Positions 12,491 to 23,249 of a stretch of 64,000 nt of DNA are shown here, one piece after another; the stretch's first letter is position 1; every line of letters starts with the position of its first letter. The DNA is from Aplysia californica (Eukaryota > Mollusca > Gastropoda > Aplysiida > Aplysiidae), in assembly GCF_000002075.1 (NCBI RefSeq), contig NW_004797359.1:1560618-1624617 (forward strand), written 5' to 3'. Under the pieces are notes generated by a model that made no database searches, had not been told where the DNA came from, and saw nothing but the letters and a program-made list of their open reading frames with translations. Made by a program: the position numbers and the translations under genes.

Positions 12491-15400
12491 TCAAGTGGCC
12501 AAGGTGTAGGTGGCGTGGGTCTGGGGATGGAGGTTGGGGGAGTTCATCTCCGAGTGTACGACTTGTCTGTGGAGGTCAGCCGACTGGCCCAGCTGCTGAA
12601 GGTGAAGCAGGTCAGAACCGGCGGTGGGCACTTGCTGCAGGTGCTGTTGCAGCTGCTCCAGCGGCTGACTCAGGGTCGGCTGCAGCTGTATTCTATGGGG
12701 GTCAGAGGTCAAGGGAGTTAAAGGTTGCAGCTCAGCATGATGGTGGAAGTTGGCGCCAGTATCTAGGCCGAGGGTACCCGTGCTCCCAGCTGTTGGTTTT
12801 CCTGAGAGCTGGAAGAGCAAAGGAGGGGCTTGTAGGACAGAGGCAGAGCTGAGGGGGACCCTGGTGTTACCACAGGTGATGGAGAAGCTGCTGTTGCTGC
12901 TGTTGCCAATTACATCGAGGAGATTTTCTGGAGCAGAATGGTTCAAGACTGGTGTCTGCTGTAGCGGCTGCAGAGTCTGATGATGTTGCTGTTGTTGCTG
13001 CTGATGTGGCTGTAGAATTTGCAGCTGCTGATTATGATCTGTGGTCAGTGCGGGCGGGTTGTGAATGCCATGCGTTCGTTTTAAGTGCTTGAGCACCGAG
13101 GAGCGCTTCGTGAACCTTGTGTTGCAGATGTGGCATCTATGAGGCTTTTCCCCCGAGTGCAGACGTTCGTGGCTTCTCATGTGTGAAGAGCAGGTGAAAG
13201 CCTTGCCGCAGACACCGCACTTGTAGCGTCTCTCCCGGTTGGAGTCGTGAGTCTTCATGTGATCACGGAGATAACCTTTCAGGGAGAATCTCGCACTACA
13301 GATGGGACATGAGAAAGGTCGTTCTCCTGTGTGCTTCCTCACATGTCCTTCCATGTGCGACCTCTGCAAAAACTTCTGGCCACAGATCGGGCACTTGAAC
13401 GGCTCCTGGCCACTGTGAATCTTCATGTGTTTACTCAGCTGGTGGTTCTCGCGGTATGACGCCCCACAGAGCGAGCACACAAACGGACGCTCGCCCGTAT
13501 GTTTCATGAGGTGGAGTTTGAGCTTGCAGGAGTGAGTGAATGACAGGCCACAGAACTCACACGAGAATCTATCTGCAGGCTTCACACCTTCATGGATTCT
13601 TTTCACGTGTTTTTTCATGCTGGACATCTGCGAGAAAGCCATGTCACAAATGGTGCACTTGTACGGCTTCTCTCCCGTATGCTTTCTCTCGTGGTTGCGA
13701 AGCTGGTACGACTTGAGGAACGCTGCACCACACGTGGCACAGACGTGGGGTCGCTCTCTGTTCTGAGAGTGGATCTTCATGTGATTGCGGAGGTAGTAGG
13801 ATAGCTTGAAGCTGACTCCACATACGTTGCAGGTATGCGGCTTATGATCGAGGTGGGTCTGTACATGGTTGTTCAAGGTCGTCTTCAGCAAAAATCTTCT
13901 CCCACAAGTGGCACACTCGTGTCGTTTCTCCCCGGTGTGAATGTTTTTGTGATTGATCAAGATGCTCTTCTCTGCAAATGAAGCTCCACAGATTTCACAC
14001 ATGAAGGGCTTGGTGGCGTTGTGCTTGCTCATTGCGTGCAACTTCAACTTTGAAGGGTACTGGAACTGCACCCCACAGATATTGCATGGGTATCTACTAG
14101 TGCGATGTTCTTTCCGCCGGTGCTGATTGTATTCCTGCATGCTGCGAAAAGTCAGATCACAGTCTTCACATTTCACTTTTTCCTCTTTTGAATGGGATAC
14201 TTTATGCTGATCTAAAGCTCTCTGACTGTCAAAAGTCATTGGGCAGTTGGCACATTTGAACGTGAGAGACTCTGGATGTTCCTGGCGCATGTGTTTGGTG
14301 CGGTGAGACGAGCTGAGAAAATTCACACCACAAATGTCACATTTGTTGACTTTCTTCCTGGAATGAGTCCGTTGTACATGACGCTTTAACAGGTTCCTCG
14401 TGGCATAGGAGGAACTACACTCTGAGCACTTGTGCTTGGCATTTTTCTGTAAGTCTCGCCTAAGGGGCAAATTTGGTCCACATGTAATACTGTCTCCACC
14501 ATCTTCTGGGTGGCTTGCTGAAGAAATACACGACTCAAGTTTATTGACCTCTAGGCAGGCCTGTCTTTCATTTACTCCCACTGAGTGAGAGCTCACGTTG
14601 TTTTCAGGTACTCCAGAAGAGAGATCCACATCATCTTCAGAGAGATACATGGTACCCAAGAGGCTTTCCTGATACTCTTCTTGACGTTTCATTTCAACAC
14701 TCTCTTGCTTGGGACTGTCTATGCCATCAAATGTGCTCGATACATCATTAAGTTTGGGCCCAGTTTCACTCTGACCCTGAACTGCATCTTTTTTAAACAC
14801 ACGACAGATGACAGTTTCTGAGGATGACTCGTCCTTTGAGACTTTCTGTTCAGCTACATCCACATCAGAGACGCCGTACCTGACCACTTTCTTCACGTTA
14901 CGTTTGGGTCGTCCAGGCTGAGTGACAAGGCCAGAACCAGATGTAACAGCTTTCCTCTCACTTCTTTCATTCCGGTCACAGCTCTCAGCATGGACATGTG
15001 TCAGATTATCACCATTACCCCTCACTGCAGCATTATTGTTCACCAATGGATTACAAGATGAAGTGTCAACATTTTCACTATCACTGTCACAATTTTCATT
15101 AAATGATAACTTCACTTGCAGACCAAACTTAGCACCTTGACACCTTCCAAAATCTTCAGAGGCAAAATTCAAACAGGTAGCTATGATTTGTTGAAGATTA
15201 ACTTTATCCACACTTTGCAACTTTTGTCTCAGTTTTTCATCTCTCACTCCCTTCACAATTCTGGAAGACAGATACCTCTTTTTATGCTCCTCAAAACAAC
15301 AATTGTCTGCCAGAGACAAGAGATCTACGATAAATGAGTGAACACTTTCATCATTGCCTTGACATCGGGTAAAAAACTTATGTCTTTCATACAGCAACAA

Positions 15401-15694
15401 GAAGCCAGGAACACAAAAATGTTCAATCTCTGTCAAAATATTTTCAAGCTCTTGTGGTTCAATTCTAATCTTAGAACTTGACAAATGGCTGTTGATTCTT
15501 TCCAAAAGCAGTTCACTCCCTCTGAGTAAGTATCTAAAGATGGAAGCTGTAGTGGCATGAGGAGTGAAATGAGATCTGTCAATTGCTGGCACATTTTGAC
15601 AGAAGAGTTGAAACCTGGCCTTGAGGATGGTCCATCTGCTGGAATCTGGCAAATCCTGGGAGCTCTTCTCGGGCCGCTGAATAGCAAACTCCAT
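12491..15694 (-). CDS. Zinc-finger protein A: Gag-like N-terminal domain plus 16 C2H2 fingers
   Basis: An uninterrupted 1067-residue frame. The start is supported by an in-frame TAA three codons upstream and a good context (GCCATGG). Residues about 15-178 resemble the Gag domain of Ty3/gypsy-type elements: YERHKFFTRCQ (102-112), ESVHSFIVDLL, NCCFEEHKK and RIVKGVRDEKLRQKL (145-159). A Ser/acidic linker (about 185-415) carries a basic patch RPKRNVKKVV. Sixteen C2H2 fingers follow at about 418-875, mostly with TGEKP-type linkers. A Gln/His-rich tail (HQQQQQQHH) reaches the end. No CCHC knuckle, protease or reverse transcriptase is present. Predicted to be a nuclear DNA-binding protein; the Gag-like part may mediate self-association, as SCAN does in vertebrate zinc-finger proteins (inference). 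A splice acceptor (TTTTCAG, exon from 15749) suggests a 5' UTR intron. Paralogous to the genes at 47863 and 57596. Confidence 0.93.
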   Translation of the reverse strand: MEFAIQRPEKSSQDLPDSSRWTILKARFQLFCQNVPAIDRSHFTPHATTASIFRYLLRGSELLLERINSHLSSSKIRIEPQELENILTEIEHFCVPGFLLLYERHKFFTRCQGNDESVHSFIVDLLSLADNCCFEEHKKRYLSSRIVKGVRDEKLRQKLQSVDKVNLQQIIATCLNFASEDFGRCQGAKFGLQVKLSFNENCDSDSENVDTSSCNPLVNNNAAVRGNGDNLTHVHAESCDRNERSERKAVTSGSGLVTQPGRPKRNVKKVVRYGVSDVDVAEQKVSKDESSSETVICRVFKKDAVQGQSETGPKLNDVSSTFDGIDSPKQESVEMKRQEEYQESLLGTMYLSEDDVDLSSGVPENNVSSHSVGVNERQACLEVNKLESCISSASHPEDGGDSITCGPNLPLRRDLQKNAKHKCSECSSSYATRNLLKRHVQRTHSRKKVNKCDICGVNFLSSSHRTKHMRQEHPESLTFKCANCPMTFDSQRALDQHKVSHSKEEKVKCEDCDLTFRSMQEYNQHRRKEHRTSRYPCNICGVQFQYPSKLKLHAMSKHNATKPFMCEICGASFAEKSILINHKNIHTGEKRHECATCGRRFLLKTTLNNHVQTHLDHKPHTCNVCGVSFKLSYYLRNHMKIHSQNRERPHVCATCGAAFLKSYQLRNHERKHTGEKPYKCTICDMAFSQMSSMKKHVKRIHEGVKPADRFSCEFCGLSFTHSCKLKLHLMKHTGERPFVCSLCGASYRENHQLSKHMKIHSGQEPFKCPICGQKFLQRSHMEGHVRKHTGERPFSCPICSARFSLKGYLRDHMKTHDSNRERRYKCGVCGKAFTCSSHMRSHERLHSGEKPHRCHICNTRFTKRSSVLKHLKRTHGIHNPPALTTDHNQQLQILQPHQQQQQQHHQTLQPLQQTPVLNHSAPENLLDVIGNSSNSSFSITCGNTRVPLSSASVLQAPPLLFQLSGKPTAGSTGTLGLDTGANFHHHAELQPLTPLTSDPHRIQLQPTLSQPLEQLQQHLQQVPTAGSDLLHLQQLGQSADLHRQVVHSEMNSPNLHPQTHATYTLAT

Positions 15695-15749
15695 GGCTTG
15701 TTAATGGTAAGAAAGTTGTGGTTCTTCCTTCAGTTCAGCTGGTCACCAT
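15695..15749 (-). other. 5' UTR exon end of gene A with splice acceptor
   Basis: On the minus strand a pyrimidine-rich tract ends in CCTTTTCAG at 15750. The following 55 nt contain an in-frame TAA just before the ATG. Gene C has a similar acceptor upstream of its start. Confidence 0.55.
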
Positions 15750-16374
15750 CTGAAAAGGAAAAAAAAAAATCTTAGTATGGTATAATGTCAAAATATTTGT
15801 TAAACAGGATGACAAATTACCACAGCTAACACTTTTAACAGTGTTGTCGCCGGTGGCAACTTGATTTTAATACAAAATTATAGCTGTCTTGCATAACTCA
15901 CAAGTACACCAAGACAGAATGGAAACTGATAGAGGTACAATCAGTCACTTCGCACCTTGTGTTTTTTTATCTTTTCTAGATGAGCTTTTAACTTTGCCTT
16001 CAATTTCTTTGTCTCCTTAATAATGCATCACTCTTGAAGTCTGGTATTGATCAAAATCTGGGCCATCCTGCTCAGTTCTTCTGCTGGCCCCTACAGCTAC
16101 TGTCAATGGGGTTAGCCCAGTTTCCAATCTCAATACTAGCATGTTGGTGATTGAGCTAGTTCAAAACATACAAGTATATTGTTGTCTATTATAATGAGAC
16201 TTTCCAAGACATCCACCTGTCTAATATTGTACAATCACTTTTCTCCTCAAAAATGGATGTCTGTCTAGGGCAATTTTGACTGTAGTTTACAAACCCTTTT
16301 TCCAAAGTTAATTTAGCATGAGGAAAGGACATGATTCAAACAATGTAAATTGTAATGCTTATAATTTACGCAGT
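15750..16374. other. Upstream intron or flank of gene A; nothing recognised
   Basis: AT-rich, apparently unique sequence without a convincing exon or repeat. Confidence 0.3.
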
Positions 16375-17145
16375 GGCTACGTTCACGGCGCAGTGAATGT
16401 AGTTTGCAGGCTATGTTCACGGCACCCTGAATCATCCACCATTGGCACAGAGGCACGACTGAAGCGCTACGGTCACTCAAACTCAAAGTGAATGAGGAAA
16501 CAGCACAGGGATACTTGATCTAGTCAGAAAAATAATGCAGCAGTGGTCTGAATGCAACAGGGTTTACGGATGGCGAAGGCGGGCACAGCAAAACAGCCTC
16601 GGTCGACAAGGCCTCGCTCGCTGGACGCGCGGAACACGAATTCGATCCTCTTCCCGTGTGCGAACCCGGCAACGCTCGACAATAAATTTAAAAATTTAAG
16701 GCGTTCGAAGAAACAAGGGAGAATGAAAGAAGGCCAAGGCAAGAAGAGGGGTGGGAGGGGGTGAAGAAAAGAAAAGAAGCAAAAGGGAAAAGGGTAGGAG
16801 GTGAAGTGAGCAAGATCATTCGGTGTTTTGATTTGCAGTTACGTTCATTAAAGTCAAGAGTAGGGGGGGGGGGGTTTATTTTAGGGGGGCTTGCCCCCCT
16901 GACCTAATAAAAATTATGGAGGGGGGGGGGGGGGTGTCATGCCTCCCTGAATTTGATCATAATTTGATGTTTTGCAGTTAGGTTGCATCCCCGTTCTTTG
17001 TGTTGCCTATTCGGTCATCAAGACTTCTCGATTTCTTCTCTGGATTAAACAAATGATGGATCATGGACTATATGATAACCGGTCACTCTTAAATTGCAAA
17101 CAACATTCAGGCCATTCAGGGCGCTGTGAACGTAGCCTGCAAGCT
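16375..17145. mobile_element. Foldback-like element with GGCTACGTTCACGGCGC ends
   Basis: The left end (GGCTACGTTCACGGCGC, repeated as GGCTATGTTCACGGCACCC) is matched in inverse at the right end (ATTCAGGGCGCTGTGAACG then TAGCCTGCAAGC). The interior includes two G runs (16863-16874, 16919-16933) flanking a short C-rich stretch. No coding capacity is evident; target duplication not defined. Confidence 0.5.
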
Positions 17146-17401
17146 TTGACTAACAACATTACTGTCAACTTTTAAAAAAAAACGATAGTATAGATCTAGA
17201 TCTAGTAGTAAGTGACAGCACATTGCAAGTAAAGACCTTGAAACAAGTATTTAGTCTGGGTCAAACTCAACAGAAAGGTACTTTCTATGACTACAATCTA
17301 CATCTCTAGATCTAGATTCTATTAATCTCAGTGATAGCGCGTCGACAGGTGGATCGTTTTTCTCCCCAAAAAACGACAGTGACTAGATTGTAGATGGAAG
17401 T

Positions 17402-18147
17402 GGCTATCCTCACCCGGGGTGAGAATAAAAATACGATCTACCTCTCACCCCGGGTGAGATATGTCAGCGTTGGCTATTCTCACCCGGTGTGAAACAAGAC
17501 CTGTTTTTCCTACTTTCGGAATACTGTCTATCGGTGTGGATGATCAAATTGACATAAGCAAAGAAAAAATGACGTTATAGCACAATTTAAGTAAGCTAAT
17601 TTGAATTTGATCGCCAATAAAGATGCAATGGCTATTTCACTTTTCGAATCGAGCCAAGCTACGGGTGTCGCCATTTTGTTTTGCCCGCAAGTTCTCACAA
17701 GATCTACTCTCCTCCCCTCTCTCTGTCTCTTTCTGAATACTGTTTATCGGTGTGGACAATCAAATTGACCAAAACAAAGTTTAAAAATGATGTTCAAACA
17801 CAAAAGTAAATTAATTTGGTCGTCTACAACAGACAAAGATGCTACTGCTATTTAACTTTTCGAATCGAGCCGAACTACGTGGGTCGCTATTTTGTTTTGC
17901 CCGGAAGTTCTAGCGCGACTCCTCTCTCTCTTGTTCTCTCTCCACTGCCCACAGACAAAATTGCAGGCTTTTAGGCTAACAGTAGTAACACAAGAGCGCT
18001 GGAAGGTTTGTTCACGGCGCAGAATTCTACATTTCTGTTATCACAGAGTAGAATTCCGTGGTTCAGGGTGAACGCTACACTTTGGACTTGGTTGACCCAG
18101 GCTATAGATTCTAGCTAGCGGTGAACGCACACCGGGTGAGTATAGCC
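17402..18147. mobile_element. TIR element 'GGCTATTCTCACCCGG' family, copy 2
   Basis: Ends GGCTATCCTCACCCGG and, inverted, GGCTATACTCACCCGGTG. Internal layout is as in 4187-4900, with the second end-like motif at about 17472, the duplicated CGAATCGAGCC blocks and the GTAGAATTCCGTGG hairpin. Confidence 0.75.
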
Positions 18148-18159
18148 AAAACTGGGCTC

Positions 18160-18475
18160 GCCATTCATTGTAGATCTAGATCTAGATCTAGATTCTAGAT
18201 GTAACTGTACTGTATCAGTATCAGAGTAGATCTAGATCTAGATCTATCTAGAATCTAGACAGATCTACCACTACCACCGGTATCGCCAGTATCGGCGGTT
18301 CAGTGCTAGAAAAACGAGAAAAAATAGAATTTTTCAGTTCAGTCAAAGATGCCGACTGCCCTAAAATTTAGTAGATCTAGAATCTAGATTCTAGATCTAA
18401 ATCTAGATCTAGAATCTAGATCTAGTAAAAGTCTTTACTCTAGAATCTAGATCTAGATATAGATTACATATTTTA
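18160..18475. repeat. AGATCT-rich palindromic simple sequence
   Basis: Many overlapping copies of the palindrome CTAGATCTAG / TCTAGATTCTAGA, mixed with unique sequence. Similar clusters: 17185-17210, 39845-39915, 40590-40960, 43050-43072, 43500-43600, 44215-44310, 62210-62235 and 63145-63190. Confidence 0.8.
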
Positions 18476-19539
18476 AAATATTGGGTGTACGAAAAGAACA
18501 AAGGCAATACCTTCTTTGAATCTGATTTATAAGAAGTTGCCAGTCGGTTTCTCTAAGTCTAAGTTGCCTTTGGTTTGGTGCTAGAGAGAAACACTAGCCT
18601 TGTTTGTTAACTGAGTGTTAGTTATTGTTGTGAATGGCTGAATGAACTGTGAACCGGAAGTGCAGGTTCACTGCTCAAAGTGGCAACTTAATGAAAATGT
18701 TCGCCAGGTATGTTTTGTTTAAACTGTCCGAAATTATAATAAAAGTACATGTCGTATAATAACATTAGCAAATAAGCAAGTACGGGTAGTAGATTTCGCA
18801 AAACAAAGTGTGTCTAATTTTCAAGCAGCCAGTTTTTTCTTGCTCGTATCTAATATTTTTAAAAAGCGTAATATTGCTTTAAAGAACTGTCATTCTCAAT
18901 CCTTGATACGAACATAATAATAATAATAAAATAATAATTATGGTAAGCCAATATTATAGCTTTTGAATATGTCTGAAAATTCTCATGCCTACAACAAGTC
19001 TTAAACAGATAGTACAGCCAGTGTGCAATCACTTTATAAACTCTTACATTTTCAGAAAATCGAGCAGACTTTGTTGTGCTTACTTCCAGTTCAAGGCGTC
19101 ATAGTGCTTTAATTATTGGCAGCCTAATACATTAGGCACTCCGCTCTGGTAGGGTCTGTTCTGTTTCTTTTTTTTATGCCATTGTCTGATTACTTCACTT
19201 GCAGACCAAACTGTTTTATTAGAATTTTTATCATCTATAGACTACTTCCTGACGACATGAGTTAGTTATTGTGTCAACCCATGGAAACGACAAAAATCCT
19301 TTTACGGTTTAGAGATAGCTGTGTGGCTACTCATGTACGTCTGGCAAAGCAAGGCTTCTTGTCTTCTCATCGTAGAGTAGTCGTGGTCTTAATTAAGGGA
19401 TCTCTAAAAAGATTTGAATGTAAGTGTTTCCCGCCCCCATTGACACTATAATTTAGATCGCTCAGAAGGCAAGCTTCGACGTTAAAACCTTGTGTCACAT
19501 TCAACTCTGGCTGAGATGGATAGAAGATATTTATACTTA
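18476..19539. other. No gene seen; CCGGAAGT motif in otherwise unremarkable DNA
   Basis: Contains GAACCGGAAGTGCAGG near 18650, which fits an ETS-type promoter motif and could mark the distal promoter of gene A. I cannot link it to a transcript. An AAT tract lies near 18915. Confidence 0.25.
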
Positions 19540-20391
19540 CAGTCGAGCCTGTGTAAGATCAAGACGGCCACCCATTGTCAAGGAGAAAAGTGGCCGTATA
19601 AGACAGGTGGCCGTCTTAGGCAGGACTGATCAAGATGAAGAAAAAAACCATTCCTTTCAGAGGTCCCAACTGAAAGTAGCCACATTGTTGTTGTAGTTGT
19701 TGTTATTGTAGTTGTTGTTATTGTAGTTGTTATTGTTGTTGTTTTCACTGGGTTTACGTTTTCTTTTTTTTTTCTTTTGTTGCTGCTTTTGTGCAAGGGT
19801 GACAATAAAACAAAATGTGTCGGACAAGAAGGGCCGAGTGCTATGGTAAAACAAACACATGGGTCACCACCACTCGGAGAACGAGTGACGCTTCTGTCAC
19901 AAGTTCATGTTGACGTCCATTGTTACTTTGTTACAGATTGGGTAAACTGTGACCACTCATCTCAAATATGATTTGAGTATGAGTTCTGGGCAGGGCTTAC
20001 GGTTAGAAGGGATCACAGCGGCTTACCTCACCAGCAGCTGAAAATTTGTTACCTATTGGTCAACAGTGGGAGGGACCTACGCAACATGATCGGTTGGATG
20101 GATACTACCTAACAACAACAAGTGATTGGATTATGACGGCTCACCCACAATGCCAGGGGCCATTGCATGATTTATGACAAAACGTAATAGAGTCACAAAG
20201 GAGGCCGTCTAAGACAGGTGTTATTGTTTAGTGTGATAGGGGTTGTGTGTTAAAATATGGTGGCCGTGGCTGGACAGGTGCCTGTATAACACAGTTAAAT
20301 TACATAGAAAAAACACAAAGGGGGAAATGGAAAGTGGCCATTTGTACAGGTGGCCGTCCTAAAGAGGTGGCCGTCAGGGCAGGTTCGACTG
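19540..20391. mobile_element. Tigger/pogo-like TIR element, 'CAGTCGAGCC' subfamily
   Basis: Ends CAGTCGAGCCTGTGTAAG and, inverted, CAGTCGAACCTGCCCTGAC, with TA on both flanks. Repeated GGTGGCCGTC motifs lie near both ends. An (RTTGTT)n tract with poly Asn-type frames lies at 19686-19742. A short relative is at 35912-36102. Confidence 0.75.
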
Positions 20392-20539
20392 TATATCCCA
20401 GCAGAAAGACCAAGATAATAAAGATTTTCCTCAATCGGGAATCTATTCTAACTCAAGTCTCCTGTGTGCGAGAGCAAAGCGTACAACTGCTCCAACAAGA
20501 TGCCAGTAAGTCATAAGCGAATTCTATGAGGATGGTGAG

Positions 20540-20990
20540 GCCCACAAATCTACAGTGCAGTGACTAAGAAGAGACAGACAAGCTCATCATTCTCTGCGAC
20601 TTCAAGGCCAGAGTTGACACTGTATGATCATCGATAAGGGAGTAATTGGAAAGAAACTCAGTTGGTAAGAGCAACAGCAACACTCATCTTGTTCTGAAAA
20701 CTTGTGCGATCCAGAACCTTCTGATTACCGACACAATTTTCCACAAGCCCAGCATGAATAACCAAGATGTCATCAATGCATACACCCTCACAGTAAGCAT
20801 TGACATGAAATTACATTTGTTAGTGTTAGAGAGAAGGACATAACATACGGTGTTGACTGCTGGACTGACCACAGACTCATTTTAACTAAGACTGGTTGGA
20901 TGAGAAGGATGACAAAATTCAGAAGTCTCCGCAACAGTGTATTACGAAATGCATTCAGAGCCACAGAAAAACACCAAAACGACATTACAG
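20540..20990 (+). pseudogene. LINE endonuclease remnant (RTE/CFDP2-like)
   Basis: Plus-strand fragments read like the endonuclease half of LINEs often annotated as craniofacial development protein 2-like: DKLIILCDFKARV, NSVGKSNSNTHLVLKTCAIQ, NLLITDTIFHKPSMNNQD, and DCWTDHRLILTKT. The reading changes frame, and the reverse transcriptase part is absent. A decayed, 5'- and 3'-truncated copy. Confidence 0.7.
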
Positions 20991-20999
20991 TGGAACGGG

Positions 21000-23249
21000 T
21001 ACAATGTTGTTTATTGAAAAAAAGGTTTGGTGAAAAGTACACTTTTTTCACAGCCACCAGAGACTGAGGGCCAAGGTAACATACCTATCAAAATTACATA
21101 AATGAAAGAGTTTGCAAAAATGTTCTTAAAATCTTTAAAAAATGAGTTTGTTAAGTTTAAGGATTTGAAATTTTCACTTATAAATACAGCCAAAAGAAGA
21201 AAACTTCAAACCGTGAAGCTATGAGCAGTTGTCATTACCAGTCTTCTCAACTCACCCAAACTGCCAAAAAGAAATAACCAAACAAGAGGCAAGGTTAAGC
21301 ATTCCGCCCATAATAGTTGCACCTTTCATTGTGATTCAAAACATTTACAAAAAGCAGTATATACAAATGTAAAAAGTACCGTAATAAAATTTCAAATGTA
21401 CAGATGAAGTAGAATAAACTTGAGTCTGAAAAAAACCCAACATAATAATAGGTTGATCACAGCAGAAAATGCAACAATTATGTTACCAAGTTCATGAAAC
21501 ATCATGAATCATCAGTATAGATATAGGCAATCAACAGCAACACTGAAAAGCCAACAAGAAAATCTTCTAATCCTGTATGCCAACATTTTTGACAATGTAA
21601 AAGACAGAATTCTTGTACACATGCAAAGAATAAAAAATAATTTCCCACCACCTGCTTTTAAAGACAAAACTGAAGCTTTTAATGTAACCAGGATGACTGT
21701 GCAATGCAAAGCCAACAAAAAGAATCGTATTTTATTTTGGACACTATCGATTTAGCTTAAATTAAGTATAAAAAGCTCATATAATACCTCACATGAAGGA
21801 TACAATAATCATGTACTCTCTTTAGCTCTGAAATACACGCCCACTAACAGAAAGCTAAATTTGGAACAATATTCCATGTATGGACTTAAATAAAGGCAGA
21901 GAGCAAGAGCTCGCTGATGGCTCAAACTCCAGAAGTGGCCTAAGCCACAATTAAGTAGGTAAGTTGAACAGAAAGACCCATTGCCAAAATAAGCATAGTA
22001 AAAAATTGTATCTTTTAATAGCACACCACATGGACAAAGACATAATTTGATTTGAAGGCACAAACCGTTTTCTGTATGAGCTATGGCACATCAAAGGTAC
22101 ACACTTAACACTAAGACGTAAACTGTACATTTTCAACACATAGACTAATATAAATAACACGATGAGGAATGTTGTAAACAAGACAATAAGTCTGTGAGGC
22201 AGCCTCCATTCTAATATCAGCAAAACTAACAGAGAAACTCCTAAAGTAACATGTGTTGTTGATGCTGTTACAGTCAAAGATAAAACAACAAGGTGTGAGT
22301 GTAAAAATAAGTCTGCAGAGAGATGTAATAATAGTTGTGAATTGCATAGAGCATGCTGCAGAACACAGAATACACTTTGCTCTTCTTCTTTTTCTTCTAT
22401 TTAATAAGGAATAAACAGCCACAAAAGTTCTATAAATTTCTGAAATAAATCAAGACTACATCATAAAATATGGTTATAAGTGAATTGAGGAAGAAAGAAC
22501 ATAAAAAAGCACTACATGAAACATACATGCAAAGATTTACAGCGTGAAAAAATTCCATGACTTTCTGAAAGAAACAATGACTGCATCAGTAATACTGATT
22601 TAAGGTAGCCTGATAATCATGTGCAAAGTACAACTTCAGCATGAAACAATTAAAAAAAAAAAAAAGAGAGACACGATTCATAATATCTAAGCTGAAGGAG
22701 AATAAATGGGAACAATTAAAATTATCAGGTGATCATGTAACTATTGTACAAAGTTACAACATTTCATTCAGTTTTGGGTACTCACACTCCTACTCACAGA
22801 CCTAACCACATCAGACAGTGTAAGTCAGTCTTGCAAGGCAAGAAATGGCACAAGAAGAACAATGTTTCCAAGTACAGCTAGTCAAAGCAACAAAGTTCAT
22901 AAACTGTACTTTTGTGTTGATTATGAATGACGGAGGAGAGATACAATTCTTTTCAACATCATCATTAATTACAAGTATAGGACGAAAAAATGAAAATTAT
23001 TTTAGAAAACTGCAAAAAAGGCACTAAAGACATACTTTAATTTTTTGTTATCCAGTAACATTTTAGAAATAATAAAACAAAAAAATAGCTGCAGTAGAAC
23101 TATCACAAAAATTCATAGACAAATAGGTAACGATAGTCAGGAAACTATAATTTTTAACACCCCCTGCGCCAAAGTATGACGGCCATGATGTATGCGAAAG
23201 TGTCAACTGTATGGGCTTTTTTTTATGTCTCAGTGAAGAAAAATCCATG
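21000..23249. other. Downstream region of the P450 gene; no coding gene
   Basis: AT-rich, few repeats. Part is probably P450 3' UTR. Open frames of up to 108 residues here show no domain or codon structure I trust. Confidence 0.35.

Noticed and set aside
12491-15694. Gene A read as a complete LTR retroelement
   Set aside because: Only a Gag-like domain is present. There is no protease, reverse transcriptase, integrase or LTR around it, and the rest is a C2H2 array, so it is treated as a host gene.
20540-20990. Host craniofacial development protein 2-like gene
   Set aside because: The match is to LINE-derived endonuclease sequence commonly annotated that way. The frame is broken and there are no exons around it.
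21951-22422. Hydrophobic open frames on the minus strand downstream of the P450
   Set aside because: AT-rich, overlapping frames of similar length, no conserved motif. Probably P450 3' UTR or flank.
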